DNA of 64,000 nucleotides from Porcincola sp945869225 (GCF_052118625.1 NZ_JBQKGW010000003.1:152160-216159); one strand, 5' to 3'; positions 8,284-17,269 are shown, numbered from the stretch's first letter. The notes: a model not told the origin generated them from the letters alone. A program made the numbers and translations.

Positions 8284-9234
8284 ATGAAAAGCCTGATGGA
8301 GTTTCTGAGGCAGGAGGGAGTCAGCAGCCTGCTGCTGGACCGCGTAGCCGAATACAGAAAGAGATATAACACCATGGAGATTCCGGCGGAAACCAGCCGA
8401 CGGATTCCGCAGACGAAGATCCGCTATTACGGAACGGGCGTCTGGGAGAAGGCGGTCGCCGCGCTCCTGAGTGGTGAAAACCTGCTGCTGGCCGGGCCGA
8501 AGGCAACAGGGAAGAATGTCCTTGCCGAGAACCTGGCCGAGCTGTTCGGCCGCCCGCTCTGGGACGTCAGCTTTCATGTCAACGTAGACGCCTCCTATCT
8601 GATCGGAACCGACACCTACGATGGCAGCAGGGTGACATTTCGCCCTGGTCCGATTTACAATTGTGCGGTTTATGGCGGCTTTGGTGTGCTCGATGAGATC
8701 AACATGGCGAGAAATGAAGCGCTGGCGGTTCTTCACGCCACGCTCGATTTCCGCCACGTGATCGATGTGGCAGGGTACGACCGGATTTCCGTGAGCCCGG
8801 CTGCCCGGTTTATCGGAACCATGAACTACGGCTACGCAGGGACGAGAGATCTGAATGAGGCGCTTTGTTCACGCTTCGCGGTTCTGGATATGCCGCTGAT
8901 TGCGGAACCGGATCTGGAACGGCTGCTGAAGGATGTTTTCCCGGCGATCAAGCCGAAGATCTGCCAGCAGTTCGTCTATCTGTTCTATGAGATTGAGAAG
9001 AAGGCGCAGGCGGCGGAGATTTCCGAGCGGGCGCTGGACCTGAGAGGACTGATCGACGCAATCCGGCTGGTGGAAAAGGGAATCAGTTCAGGCGACGCAC
9101 TGGAGATGTGCATTGTCAACAAGACCTTCGACGCGTATGAGCGCAGGCTTGTGATGGATGTCATCAAAAGCAGGATTCCGACCGATCTGAAGCGGGAGGA
9201 TGTGTTCGAACAGACGGCAGGACAGGGAGAATGA
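8284..9234 (+). CDS. MoxR-like AAA+ ATPase
   Basis: ATG at 8284 opens a 316-residue protein. Walker A is at residues 71-78 and reads GPKATGKN, so the usual Ser/Thr after the lysine is Asn. Walker B is GVLDEIN (D137, E138), followed by a sensor-1 region FIGTMNYGYAG and an Arg-rich LNEALCSRF typical of the MoxR/AAA_5 group. MoxR ATPases work with VWA-domain partners as chaperones that remodel or insert metal centres in target enzymes. The gene is followed four bases later by exactly such a VWA protein, so the two form one operon. The target cannot be deduced. No oxidoreductase is directly adjacent. Confidence 0.85.
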   Translation: MKSLMEFLRQEGVSSLLLDRVAEYRKRYNTMEIPAETSRRIPQTKIRYYGTGVWEKAVAALLSGENLLLAGPKATGKNVLAENLAELFGRPLWDVSFHVNVDASYLIGTDTYDGSRVTFRPGPIYNCAVYGGFGVLDEINMARNEALAVLHATLDFRHVIDVAGYDRISVSPAARFIGTMNYGYAGTRDLNEALCSRFAVLDMPLIAEPDLERLLKDVFPAIKPKICQQFVYLFYEIEKKAQAAEISERALDLRGLIDAIRLVEKGISSGDALEMCIVNKTFDAYERRLVMDVIKSRIPTDLKREDVFEQTAGQGE

Positions 9235-9237
9235 GCA

Positions 9238-11052
9238 GTGATCAGACAGCACTATACGGGGAGCAGCCGCCGTGCGGTTAACGTCATATGGAACGCCGCC
9301 GGGAGGTACGACTTCGATCCGCCGTTTCTGGCCTTTTTTCCAAATGGAGACACGGACGATTACTTCAATCTGGTGATCGGCCTTGCGGCAAAATGGCTGG
9401 ATCTCGACCGGCTGAACACTTTTTTTGACGGGCTGGGGCTTTCAAACACGGCGCAGGAGGCATCAGCGGTTCTGTGGCTTGGGATTGAAAACTGCGTCTA
9501 TCAGAAGGAGCTCCCGGACCGCCCCATCCTGACGCAGCTTCGAAGAGAACGGGCAGAAGCCTTTTACGTATACAGTTCGGGACTGTCAAGGCAGCAGATG
9601 ATGCTCCAGAGCATGAAGGTGTTCGACCAGGAGCAGGCCAGATGGGCAGGCGTGCTCGGCAGGAAGGCGGTGCTTTCTCCGGCTGCCTCAAAGCTGGCGA
9701 AGGAACTGTCGTTTTCGGGAGATCTCGATACAGACGGCGTCATCAGGGAAATGGCCAGGATCTGCGAGGAACGGTTTCGGCTCAGGTCCGGACATGGAAC
9801 GGAGCCGTCCTACAGGAAAATCACGGTCAGAGGGCTTGCAGATGCATTTGCAAGGCGGTTCATGAGAAGAGAGCTCCGGAGCGCGGACCTTCTGATTCTG
9901 AGGAAGGGATCCGGAAATGGAGACCAGAAGGGCAGCGTCCAGTTGGGACACCGGATCGGACAGGCGCATACGTCTGGCAGCACGGAGAAGGATCAGGTTT
10001 ATATCCGGGACTGCTTCGGGCCCTGCCTGTATTCAGACCGGGAGATGCATATTCTTGAAAATGCGCTCTGCACAGGGACAGATGCCGCCTGCAGACTGTG
10101 GATTGCGGATGGCAGCGGTTCCAGGTATGGGGGCGCTGCTTCAGCAGAAGAGCCAGTCACAAATCATTCTGTGAGGGAGGCAGGTGCAGCGCAGAACCAG
10201 GCAAAGCTTCTTCAGCAGGATCAGGAGAATCAGCGGCTCCGGAATGTCCGGTTTTATCAGGCGCATATCTTCCGGATTCAGGAAAACATCCGCGATCTGA
10301 CGGCACAGACGGATACGATCTTTGCATCCTATATGCATGATCTGCCGAAGCGGTCGAGACGGGGAAGAATTGATGCGGAAAAAGCCTGGAGACTTCCGGT
10401 TCTGTCGGACCCGGATGTATTCTGGTCGGATTCGGATATCACGGAGTTCTCCGTGACCGTCGATCTGCTGCTTGACGCCTCCCAGTCCCGGATGAACAAC
10501 CAGGAAATGATCGCATCCCAGGCATATATTATCGCAAAGAGCTTTGAGAGCTGCGGCATCCCGGTCCGGGTCAGTGCATTTCGCTCGCTGCGCGGCTACA
10601 CAGTCCTGCAGCGGCTGAAGCCGTACAGGGATAAAAAGTGCGAGGGGATTTTCCGGTATTATGCCGGGGGCTGGAACAGGGATGGTCTGTGCCTGAAGAC
10701 GATGGATTATCTGATGAAGGATGAGCAGGAGACGATGGCTTCCCAGCGCATTCTGCTGGTGCTCACGGATGCCAGCCCGAATGATTCCATGCAGGTTCCG
10801 CCTGATGAGAACCATCTGCTTGCCAGAGAATATGAGGGGGATCTGGCGGTTCAGGACGCTGCGGCTGCTGTCCGGCAGCTGCAGCGGGACGGAATCCGGA
10901 CAGCAGCGATTTTCTTCGGGGCGGCTGCCCATCTTGACAATGTCCACCAGATCTACGGACAGAATTATGTCCGGATCCGCAGCCTGAGCCAGTTCTCGGA
11001 CGCCGTCGGCGCCCTGCTCAAGAGGGCGCTGGAGGACAGAGGGGGCGCCTGA
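9238..11052 (+). CDS. VWA-domain protein, partner of the MoxR-like ATPase
   Basis: The start is GTG at 9238, three bases after the ATPase stop, with AGGGAGA upstream. The 604-residue protein has a long helical N-terminal half and a C-terminal von Willebrand A domain. The metal-ion-dependent adhesion site is complete: DASQS at residues 413-417, a threonine in the GYTVLQ strand and an aspartate in LVLTDASPND. This arrangement matches the CoxE/NorD-type partners of MoxR ATPases, where the VWA protein recognises the client and the ATPase provides force. The name nitric oxide reductase activator is often attached to such proteins but no NO reductase is present. Client unknown. Confidence 0.8.
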   Translation: MIRQHYTGSSRRAVNVIWNAAGRYDFDPPFLAFFPNGDTDDYFNLVIGLAAKWLDLDRLNTFFDGLGLSNTAQEASAVLWLGIENCVYQKELPDRPILTQLRRERAEAFYVYSSGLSRQQMMLQSMKVFDQEQARWAGVLGRKAVLSPAASKLAKELSFSGDLDTDGVIREMARICEERFRLRSGHGTEPSYRKITVRGLADAFARRFMRRELRSADLLILRKGSGNGDQKGSVQLGHRIGQAHTSGSTEKDQVYIRDCFGPCLYSDREMHILENALCTGTDAACRLWIADGSGSRYGGAASAEEPVTNHSVREAGAAQNQAKLLQQDQENQRLRNVRFYQAHIFRIQENIRDLTAQTDTIFASYMHDLPKRSRRGRIDAEKAWRLPVLSDPDVFWSDSDITEFSVTVDLLLDASQSRMNNQEMIASQAYIIAKSFESCGIPVRVSAFRSLRGYTVLQRLKPYRDKKCEGIFRYYAGGWNRDGLCLKTMDYLMKDEQETMASQRILLVLTDASPNDSMQVPPDENHLLAREYEGDLAVQDAAAAVRQLQRDGIRTAAIFFGAAAHLDNVHQIYGQNYVRIRSLSQFSDAVGALLKRALEDRGGA

Positions 11053-11105
11053 ATGAACCAGGCCAGTGTCTGAACCGGACCGGGGCAGGGCCGCCAGGCG
11101 GCAGC

Positions 11106-11441
11106 TCAGCGGTTTAATTCAGGATATTTCTTCGGGGCGTCCTCCATCATCTGGTCAACGGTCAGGACTTCGGTGACGAGTCCGGCCGCGCGGATGACGT
11201 CGAGCGCATGCTCCTTCTCGGACAGCGGGACATTGACGTAGTAGACATCCCGGTCGATCCGGCCCTTTGGTCCCAGGTTCCGGATGTCGAGACCGGCGTA
11301 TCCGGCCTGTACGATGTTTTCCATCTGGTAGTGACCGGTTCTGCAGCGGATCCCCGCCTCCCTGAGTGCGGTTTTGATCTTCTCGCAGGTTTCCTTATCT
11401 CTCTTCCTGAATACAGGAATCTTCTTTTCAAACAGACTCAT
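11106..11441 (-). CDS. Small conserved hypothetical protein (111 aa)
   Basis: On the reverse strand, ATG at 11441 is preceded by AAAGGAG. The 111-residue soluble protein has an alternating pattern (KIPVFRKRDKETCEKIKTALREAGI, a central beta region, then ALDVIRAAGLVTEV) that suggests a small alpha/beta ACT- or DUF2007-like signal-transducing fold. I cannot assign it to a family with confidence. It is convergent with the VWA gene (53 bases between stops) and has no operon partner. Confidence 0.55.
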   Translation of the reverse strand: MSLFEKKIPVFRKRDKETCEKIKTALREAGIRCRTGHYQMENIVQAGYAGLDIRNLGPKGRIDRDVYYVNVPLSEKEHALDVIRAAGLVTEVLTVDQMMEDAPKKYPELNR

Positions 11442-11796
11442 GTGATGGTTTTCTCCTTTCGTTCAGATGTCCGGACTTGTGCGCGAAGCGGCTGTATGTC
11501 CAAGGGATCCGGATGGATGCCAGCCTGCATCGTGACCGGTCCGTCGTGGCTGCATGTCCATCTGCCTGAGGCGCCTGGATGGACACCGGCACCTGACTGC
11601 CGGACGACTTGTCAGGATACGGGGACATCTGTTCTGAGTGTAGCACATTCGGAGCGCTGTATGACGGGAATCTGTGCTATCATCAGGATCACAGACTTGT
11701 GATGGAAAAATGACCTGAAATGATAAAAGTTGGTTTGAGACCACAAGAATAACAGTGTACCTTGCCCGTGCGGCACAGTGATGATGTGAGACACGT
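11442..11796. other. Intergenic stretch with a weak promoter and a 6-base-arm inverted repeat
   Basis: No gene is visible in these 355 bases between divergent genes. ATCACA-gact-TGTGAT at 11688-11703 is a perfect inverted repeat overlapping a possible promoter (TTGTGA 11697-11702, TGATAA 11721-11726, 18 bases apart) for the methyltransferase. The rest shows nothing I can interpret. Confidence 0.35.
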
Positions 11797-13692
11797 ATGA
11801 GTATATCCAACCTTCCTTCCGTCTACCTGAATGAGATGAAAAAGATACTTGGCAGTGAGTACGAGGCCTTTCTGGACTCGTACAGTCGTCCCTGCCGCAA
11901 GGCGCTTCGAATCAATACGCTGAAGCTGGATGTCAGGGATGCAGCAGCATTTGCCGGGGAATTCGGGAAGAAGACCGGATTCCATCTGACACCGGTCCCG
12001 TGGACACAGAATGGATTTTATTATGAAGAGGAAGACCAGCCTTCCCGCCATTCTTTCTACAGTGCGGGACTTTACTATCTGCAGGAGGCCAGCGCGATGG
12101 CGCCGGCGCAGATCCTGCCGGTCAGTCCGGGGGAGGCCGTGCTGGATCTCTGTGCGGCACCGGGAGGAAAGGCAACCGAGCTGGGAGCACGCCTTCAGGG
12201 GCGGGGTTTTCTGGTGGCAAATGAGATCTCAGCGCCCCGCGCACGCGTTCTGATGAAGAATCTGGAGCTGTTCGGCATCCCGAATGCCTGTGTGACAAAC
12301 ACGGAACCGGCCCGGCTTCTGGAGCGCTATCCGGCCTTCTTTGACCGGATCCTGGTCGATGCGCCGTGCTCGGGGGAGGGCATGTTCCGGAAGGACACGG
12401 CTGCCGCCCAGGCATGGTATCCCGAGAAGGTGCAGGAGTGCGCCCGCATGCAGCGGGAAATTGTCACATGTGCGGCAGATATGCTCAGGCCGGGCGGCAT
12501 GATGCTGTATTCGACCTGTACATTCGCGCCGCAGGAAAACGAACTGACCATCCTGCATCTTTTGAAAGAGCGTCCGGAGATGGAGCTGATGGAGATTCCG
12601 TACGACGCTTTCCGACAGTATTTTTCTGAGGGAATGAGTCTGGAGCAGCTTATCCGGCTCGGGTATCTGGATAAAGAGACGGCGGGAGAGCTGAATGCAG
12701 ACCTCACGCAAACCTGCAGGCTCTGGCCGCATAAAATCGAGGGAGAGGGGCATTTCTGTGCCCTTTTGAGGAAGCGAAAGGCCGGGGAGACACAAAAGGA
12801 GCAGCCCGGAGAAGCAGCCTGGGAAGCGGATGAGACGCATGGAGTCGGCAGAGCAGGAAAGACAGACAGGACGTATGGAACAGGCAGAACGGAGAAACGC
12901 ACAGGGGCGGAACAGTCAGGCAGCCTGAGAAAAACGGACAGGACATATCGAGCGGACAGATCAGGAAAGACGGACGGGACATATCGGGCGGGCAGGCCGG
13001 GGAAGGCTGGCAGGAGAGGCGGCGCAGGGAACATGTCCCGGGCAGCGGGGCCGGAGAAACTCCAGACAAACGAAATGCAGATGATTCAGGACTTTGTTGC
13101 CGGTTATCTGCAGCAGCCGCAGCCTGCCACAGCAGCGGAGACAGAGACGGGAAACATCTGCTGCAGTCAGGGTGATATGACGCTTCGGGCGGAAGACAAG
13201 GCTGCTGCCAGGACGGCTGAGGACAGACTCGCCGTGCTGCTCCGGGAGGAACTGCAGAAAGGCAGGCTGGAGGTGCATGACGGCCAGGTGTACCTGATGC
13301 CTGCGGGCGTGGAGAGGGTGCCCGGAATCCCGACTCTGCGGGCAGGTCTGTATCTTGGAGAGTTGAAGAAAAACCGCTTCGAGCCAGCCCAGGAGCTCGC
13401 CATGATGCTGCCGGCGGCGCCATTTCCGAGTGGGGGATTGCAGACAGGCGCAGCACAACCATTGCCTGTGGCGGAAGATGTGAAGGAAGATGTTGAAGAA
13501 CGCTATGTCTGCCTCGATCCGGCGGACGACAGGCTCGAACGTTATCTCCACGGAGAGACAATTCCTGTCCGGCAGGCCGGCCAAAACGGCTGGAAACTGC
13601 TGTGCGCCGGACGGTATCCGATCGGCTGGGGCAAGCTCGTAGGCGGCCAGCTGAAGAATAAATACCCGGCAGGCTGGCGGATTCCCGGGTAA
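11797..13692 (+). CDS. RsmB/RsmF-type rRNA m5C methyltransferase with an inserted repetitive region
   Basis: The 631-residue protein contains the SAM-dependent RNA cytosine-5 methyltransferase core: motif I LCAAPGGKATEL near residue 128, motif IV DAPCSGEGMF with C191, and motif VI STCTF with the catalytic C241. The C-terminus (RYPIGWGKLVGGQLKNKYPAGWR) is the RNA-binding tail typical of Bacillota RsmF/YebU-like proteins. It methylates a cytosine in 16S rRNA or possibly tRNA. The family is usually about 450 residues. Here residues about 328-425 are an extra, very polar stretch built from degenerate GKTDRTYGTGR-like units. The insertion lies between catalytic and RNA-binding parts, so the enzyme may still work. 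Confidence 0.88.
   Translation: MSISNLPSVYLNEMKKILGSEYEAFLDSYSRPCRKALRINTLKLDVRDAAAFAGEFGKKTGFHLTPVPWTQNGFYYEEEDQPSRHSFYSAGLYYLQEASAMAPAQILPVSPGEAVLDLCAAPGGKATELGARLQGRGFLVANEISAPRARVLMKNLELFGIPNACVTNTEPARLLERYPAFFDRILVDAPCSGEGMFRKDTAAAQAWYPEKVQECARMQREIVTCAADMLRPGGMMLYSTCTFAPQENELTILHLLKERPEMELMEIPYDAFRQYFSEGMSLEQLIRLGYLDKETAGELNADLTQTCRLWPHKIEGEGHFCALLRKRKAGETQKEQPGEAAWEADETHGVGRAGKTDRTYGTGRTEKRTGAEQSGSLRKTDRTYRADRSGKTDGTYRAGRPGKAGRRGGAGNMSRAAGPEKLQTNEMQMIQDFVAGYLQQPQPATAAETETGNICCSQGDMTLRAEDKAAARTAEDRLAVLLREELQKGRLEVHDGQVYLMPAGVERVPGIPTLRAGLYLGELKKNRFEPAQELAMMLPAAPFPSGGLQTGAAQPLPVAEDVKEDVEERYVCLDPADDRLERYLHGETIPVRQAGQNGWKLLCAGRYPIGWGKLVGGQLKNKYPAGWRIPG
12838..13020 (+). repeat. Degenerate coding repeats inside the methyltransferase
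   Basis: Several imperfect copies of a unit of roughly 40-50 bases encode Gly-Lys-Thr-Asp-Arg/Gly-Thr-Tyr-like motifs (for example near 12858, 12938 and 12966). They read as one in-frame low-complexity linker, not as separate genes. Confidence 0.6.
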
Positions 13693-13816
13693 ATGCGATG
13701 ATTCGGTTCGGAATGCCTTTCTCCCAATACGTATACGTTTTTTTGGAAGTATAAAGAGTCTTCCTGATGGCATGGATTTGCAGCAGAGGGTTCGCTTGGA
13801 AAATTGAAAAAAACAC

Positions 13817-13845
13817 TTGCAATCTCTGAAAGATAGCGGTATACT
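13817..13845 (+). promoter_or_regulatory. Promoter of tRNA-Pro
   Basis: TTGCAA (13817-13822) and TATACT (13840-13845) are spaced 17 bases apart, 31 bases upstream of the tRNA. Confidence 0.75.
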
Positions 13846-13875
13846 AACGAAGCTTGCTTAAGAAATTGCAGGTAT

Positions 13876-13949
13876 CGATGCGTGGCTCAGTTTGGTAGAG
13901 CGCTGCGTTCGGGACGCAGAGGCCGCTGGTTCAAATCCAGTCGCATCGA
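13876..13949 (+). tRNA. tRNA-Pro (anticodon CGG)
   Basis: A full cloverleaf can be folded by eye. The acceptor stem CGATGCG pairs with CGCATCG, with A as discriminator; C1 and A73 are usual for bacterial tRNA-Pro. The anticodon arm CTGCG-TTCGGGA-CGCAG gives anticodon CGG, reading CCG, and the T loop is TTCAAAT. CCA is not encoded. It has its own promoter and a terminator directly downstream. Confidence 0.95.
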
Positions 13950-13965
13950 CTTCTTGGGAGAGACA

Positions 13966-14003
13966 CCGGAGAATGACTTTTTAAGTTGTTCTCCGGTTTT
14001 TTT
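13966..14003 (+). terminator. Terminator of tRNA-Pro
   Basis: CCGGAGAA and TTCTCCGG form a perfect stem around a loop of about 15 bases and run into seven T residues (13997-14003). Confidence 0.85.
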
Positions 14004-14177
14004 GTTCTCTAAAAGTTTTTGAATGATGGCTCTTTCCATGTGGGATGCAATTTTTTAAACACAGCACCAGGTACAAAAGTGCCTGTGTCCATGAGCCGCA
14101 GTGAAGAGATTAAGGGCAGCTTGACAGAATATTTACCGCTCTATATGATGAAAACAATAACAAATCAGGGAGGGAGT

Positions 14178-14765
14178 ATGATGGATCGAAGGATGATTAT
14201 TGGATTGCTTTGTGGGCTGATTGCTGCAACACCGATTACAGCGCTGGCAGATTCGAAAGATGATCGGATTGCGGAACTGGAATCAGAGGTCGCGGCATTA
14301 CAGGAAACGGTTGCTGATCTGAGAGAACAGCTGGCTGCCGGAAAGTCAACAAACCAGGATGAATACAATATTGGAGAACCATGGGTCGTCGAGGGACAGT
14401 GGAAGCTGACGGTTGATTCTGTTGAAGAGACGGACGAGAGAAATGAATACTCTGATTATCATCCGGCAGCCGTTTACATTGTAACCTTTACGTACGAGAA
14501 TATTGGATATAAGGACCCGGATGGACTTTCAGATGGTTTGTATTTTATACTTGATGACAGTATTGTCGATGCCGGAGGAAAGATGGGTTACTCATACCCG
14601 GGAGATATCACGATGTATCCTCAGGAAACCCCTGTCGGCGCAACTTGTGAGGGACAGGTGTGCATTGGCGTGGACAATCCAGGCAGCTTCAAAATCAATG
14701 TGGAGCATTATGACGGAAACGATGTTGAACAAAAGGCTACTTTCAATGTGACAGTTGACCAGTAA
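14178..14765 (+). CDS. Exported protein with a short coiled coil, unknown function
   Basis: The frame is open further upstream, but ATG at 14178 is chosen because CAGGGAGGG lies directly before it and because it starts a clean signal peptide (MMDRRMIIGLLCG, hydrophobic core, cleavage near TALADS). The mature part of the 195-residue protein starts with a 28-residue coiled coil (RIAELESEVAALQETVADLREQL) and continues with a beta-rich domain of about 120 residues resembling DUF4352/DUF5067-type extracellular domains (ITFTYENIGY-like strands). The region is less GC-rich than its surroundings, a weak hint of separate origin. It stands alone between two terminators. Function unknown. Confidence 0.7.
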   Translation: MMDRRMIIGLLCGLIAATPITALADSKDDRIAELESEVAALQETVADLREQLAAGKSTNQDEYNIGEPWVVEGQWKLTVDSVEETDERNEYSDYHPAAVYIVTFTYENIGYKDPDGLSDGLYFILDDSIVDAGGKMGYSYPGDITMYPQETPVGATCEGQVCIGVDNPGSFKINVEHYDGNDVEQKATFNVTVDQ

Positions 14766-14788
14766 CTTCAGCTATCACAGGAAGAAAA

Positions 14789-14825
14789 GAAAGGGGAGAG
14801 CGTCTGAGGCGCTTTCCCCTTTTTC
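14789..14825 (+). terminator. Terminator between two convergent genes
   Basis: AAAGGGGAGAGCG and CGCTTTCCCCTTTTT pair around TCTGAGG. The A-tract on the other side lets it work for the reverse-strand kinase gene as well. Confidence 0.85.
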
Positions 14826-14861
14826 GATGGATCTTATCTGTTCTGATCCTGTTTTCCCGCG

Positions 14862-15785
14862 TTAACTGTCCTGTGCGTTCAGGAATGCTGTCACTTCCGC
14901 TTCAGCCGGAATGGACGGGGCAGCCCCTTTTCTGGAGCAGGCAATCGACGCGGCAGCGGAGGCGGCCTTCATCGAATCCGGAACAGAGCTGCCATGAAGC
15001 AGACAGGCAAGGAAATAGCCTGTGTAGGTATCTCCAGCAGCAGTTGTATCCGCAACCTGGGTTTTGTACGCAGGCTGGAAGAATGTCCCGTCGCCGCATG
15101 CGCAGACAGAGCCGTCCCCGCCCAGCGTCAGGACAACGGTGGCGTTCGGAAAACGCTCCCGCAGAGCGGCGGCAAGCTCATCGCCCTCTGCTGCCTGGCT
15201 TCCCAGAATCTGGCCGGCTTCCACTTCATTGAGAAGGAAGATATCGACCTCATCGAGTGGAAGCCGGAGGATCTTTTCATTCATCGGCGACGGGTTCAGG
15301 ACGATCGTCATTCCAAGCGTGTGCGCTTTCTCCACAATATAGGGAAGCTGATTGATTTCGTTCTGCAGGACAAGATAATCCCCTGCTGAAAAGTGCTCGA
15401 GAACGCTGTCAACCTGCTCCTTCGTGATCAACTGGTTGGTTCCGCCATACAGCAGGATGCAGTTGTCCCCTTCTTTGTCTCTCTGGATGATCGCATGTCC
15501 GGTATGCTCATCCGGGATCACGGTGACATAGTCGGTGTGGACACCGGCTTCTTTCATTGTATCCAGGAGAAAAGACCCATCCGGTCCGATGGCGCCTGCA
15601 TGGTACGTCTCGGCCCCGGCCCTGGCGAGGGCGACAGACTGGTTGAGCCCCTTTCCGCCGGTGAAGGTCTCGAGCTTCTGGGAAGACAGGGTTTCTCCCT
15701 TTGCTACAAAATGATCAACCGAATAGACGTGGTCGATGTTCAGGGATCCGAAGCAAAGAATTTTGTGATTCATTGTGTCTGACAT
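14862..15785 (-). CDS. Ribokinase-like PfkB-family sugar kinase
   Basis: On the reverse strand, ATG at 15785 is preceded by GAGAGG; a longer in-frame start at 15860 lacks both a ribosome site and family similarity. The 307-residue protein opens with ILCFGSLNIDHVYSV, has the N-terminal PfkB motif GGKGLNQSVA and the C-terminal motif DTTAAGDTYTGYF, in which D252 is the catalytic base (AAGD replaces the more usual GAGD). The layout and length fit ribokinase or a related pentose/nucleoside kinase. No sugar transporter or isomerase lies next to it, so the substrate is open. It has its own promoter upstream. Confidence 0.85.
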   Translation of the reverse strand: MSDTMNHKILCFGSLNIDHVYSVDHFVAKGETLSSQKLETFTGGKGLNQSVALARAGAETYHAGAIGPDGSFLLDTMKEAGVHTDYVTVIPDEHTGHAIIQRDKEGDNCILLYGGTNQLITKEQVDSVLEHFSAGDYLVLQNEINQLPYIVEKAHTLGMTIVLNPSPMNEKILRLPLDEVDIFLLNEVEAGQILGSQAAEGDELAAALRERFPNATVVLTLGGDGSVCACGDGTFFQPAYKTQVADTTAAGDTYTGYFLACLLHGSSVPDSMKAASAAASIACSRKGAAPSIPAEAEVTAFLNAQDS

Positions 15786-15828
15786 CGTACAGACCTCTCT
15801 TTCTGCGGCATCGCGCCAAATTACCTTA

Positions 15829-15857
15829 TTCATATCATAAGCTGGAAAATGTTTCAA
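15829..15857 (-). promoter_or_regulatory. Promoter of the ribokinase-like gene
   Basis: Read on the reverse strand: TTGAAA (15857-15852) and TATGAA (15834-15829), 17 bases apart, ending about 43 bases before the start codon. Confidence 0.5.
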
Positions 15858-16001
15858 CAAGATACATCCCGGCCGCTGAAGTCTGTCAGCCGAAGGCCGT
15901 CAGTAAAGACCGGTATGACTGGGATTGTACAGGGACTATACACATGCTGCCCCCAAAATGTGATACGATACCGTCTGAATAATCGTTTGAGGAGAATCAG
16001 A

Positions 16002-16706
16002 ATGGAAATGGAAAGGAAAGATAAGAAGCACATACCGGTCCTTCTGGAGCTGTTTTTCCTGTTTGCGGAGATCGGGGCGACAACCTTTGGCGGCGGATAC
16101 GCCATGCTTCCGATTCTGCAGCGGGAGCTTGTGGAGAAGCGGCACTGGGCGACGGAAGAGCAGCTGATGGACTATTATGCAATCGGGCAGTGCACACCGG
16201 GCATTATCGCGGTCAATACCGCGACCTTCATTGGTAATACGAAGGCTGGCATGATCGGCGGGATTGTCGCGACGCTTGGTGTCGTATCGCCGTCCGTCAT
16301 TATCATCACCATCATCTCGATCTTTCTTCAGAATTTCGCGGATCTGTCGGTTGTGAAGCATGCATTCAATGGGATCCGTGCGGCCGTCTGTGTTCTGATC
16401 ATGGATTCTGTGATCAAGCTGGGTAAAAAGTCGATCCGGGACCTCTGGGGATGGATTATCTTTCTGTGTGTGCTGATGGTTTCTCTGCTGAGCGGCATCT
16501 CGCCGGTTCTTCTCGTTGTGCTCTCTGGTGTGGCGGGTATTGTTCTGAAGCCGGTGGAAGAGAGACGTGCAGCGAAGACGGCTGACTGGATGAAAGAGGA
16601 TAGGCCTTCCGGGGAGACGTCGGGAACGGCTGACGATGGTGAAACATCCGGGATGGAGCCTGAGATGTCCGGCACACTGGATGGAGAGAAGGAGGACAGA
16701 GCGTGA
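16002..16706 (+). CDS. Chromate transporter-family protein, first half-size subunit
   Basis: ATG at 16002 has TGAGGAG upstream, and an earlier in-frame start at 15849 has no such site. The 234-residue protein is a half-length ChrA: four to six membrane helices with the family hallmarks FAEIGATTFGGGYAMLP near residue 22 and GQCTPGIIAVNTATFIG near 65. The last 50 residues are a soluble, Glu/Ser/Gly-rich tail. Bacterial short-chain ChrA proteins act as adjacent pairs forming a heteromeric transporter, and the partner follows immediately. They export chromate in characterised cases, but most clostridial homologues have unknown anion substrates. Confidence 0.88.
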   Translation: MEMERKDKKHIPVLLELFFLFAEIGATTFGGGYAMLPILQRELVEKRHWATEEQLMDYYAIGQCTPGIIAVNTATFIGNTKAGMIGGIVATLGVVSPSVIIITIISIFLQNFADLSVVKHAFNGIRAAVCVLIMDSVIKLGKKSIRDLWGWIIFLCVLMVSLLSGISPVLLVVLSGVAGIVLKPVEERRAAKTADWMKEDRPSGETSGTADDGETSGMEPEMSGTLDGEKEDRA

Positions 16707-17269
16707 TGATTTATCTTCAGCTGTTCTGGGAGTTTTTCAAGGTCGGTCTCTTCTCCGTCGGGGGCGGGCTCGCGACGCTGCCGTTTCTGTATGATATTTC
16801 GGCCAAGACAGGCTGGTTCACGACGGCCGACATCGCAGACATGGTTGCCGTCTCTGAATCAACGCCGGGACCTCTGGGGATCAACATGGCGACCTATGTC
16901 GGGCATAAGACAGCCGGGATTATAGGCGGAATTGTCGCCACCCTCGGGTTGATTGCCCCGGCGATTGTGGTGATCATGATCATTGCCAGGATTCTGACTG
17001 CGTTCAAGGAGGCAAAGGTGGTTCAGAGTCTCTTTTATGGGCTTCGTCCGGCATCGACCGGCCTGATCGCAGCCGCCGGTCTTGGGGTCGCGAAGATCGC
17101 CCTGCTCCGAACAGACCTGTTTCACAAGACGGGCTCTGTGCTGAGCCTCTTCAACTGGAAACTGATCCTTCTGGCAGCGGTGATCTACATCACGCTGGTG
17201 AAGTTCCGGAAACATCCGATCCTGTATATCGCGGCTGCCGCGGCAGCTGGAATCATCTTTCAGCTCTAA
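16703..17269 (+). CDS. Chromate transporter-family protein, second half-size subunit
   Basis: The GTG at 16703, or the ATG at 16706, serves as start, overlapping the stop of the first subunit, with AGGAGG about eight bases before. The 188-residue protein repeats the short-chain ChrA pattern: KVGLFSVGGGLATLPF near residue 13 and SESTPGPLGINMATYVG near 50, then several membrane helices. The overlap means coupled translation and equal amounts of the two halves, as expected for a two-subunit transporter. A strong terminator closes the operon. Actual substrate unknown. Confidence 0.88.
   Translation: MMIYLQLFWEFFKVGLFSVGGGLATLPFLYDISAKTGWFTTADIADMVAVSESTPGPLGINMATYVGHKTAGIIGGIVATLGLIAPAIVVIMIIARILTAFKEAKVVQSLFYGLRPASTGLIAAAGLGVAKIALLRTDLFHKTGSVLSLFNWKLILLAAVIYITLVKFRKHPILYIAAAAAAGIIFQL

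Noticed and set aside
9238..11052. Nitric oxide reductase activation
   Set aside because: The VWA/MoxR pair resembles NorD/NorQ only in domain type; no NO reductase genes are found in the window.
12838..13020. CRISPR array
   Set aside because: The repeats are degenerate, unequal in spacing and in frame with a methyltransferase gene; no cas genes. No CRISPR array was seen anywhere in the window.
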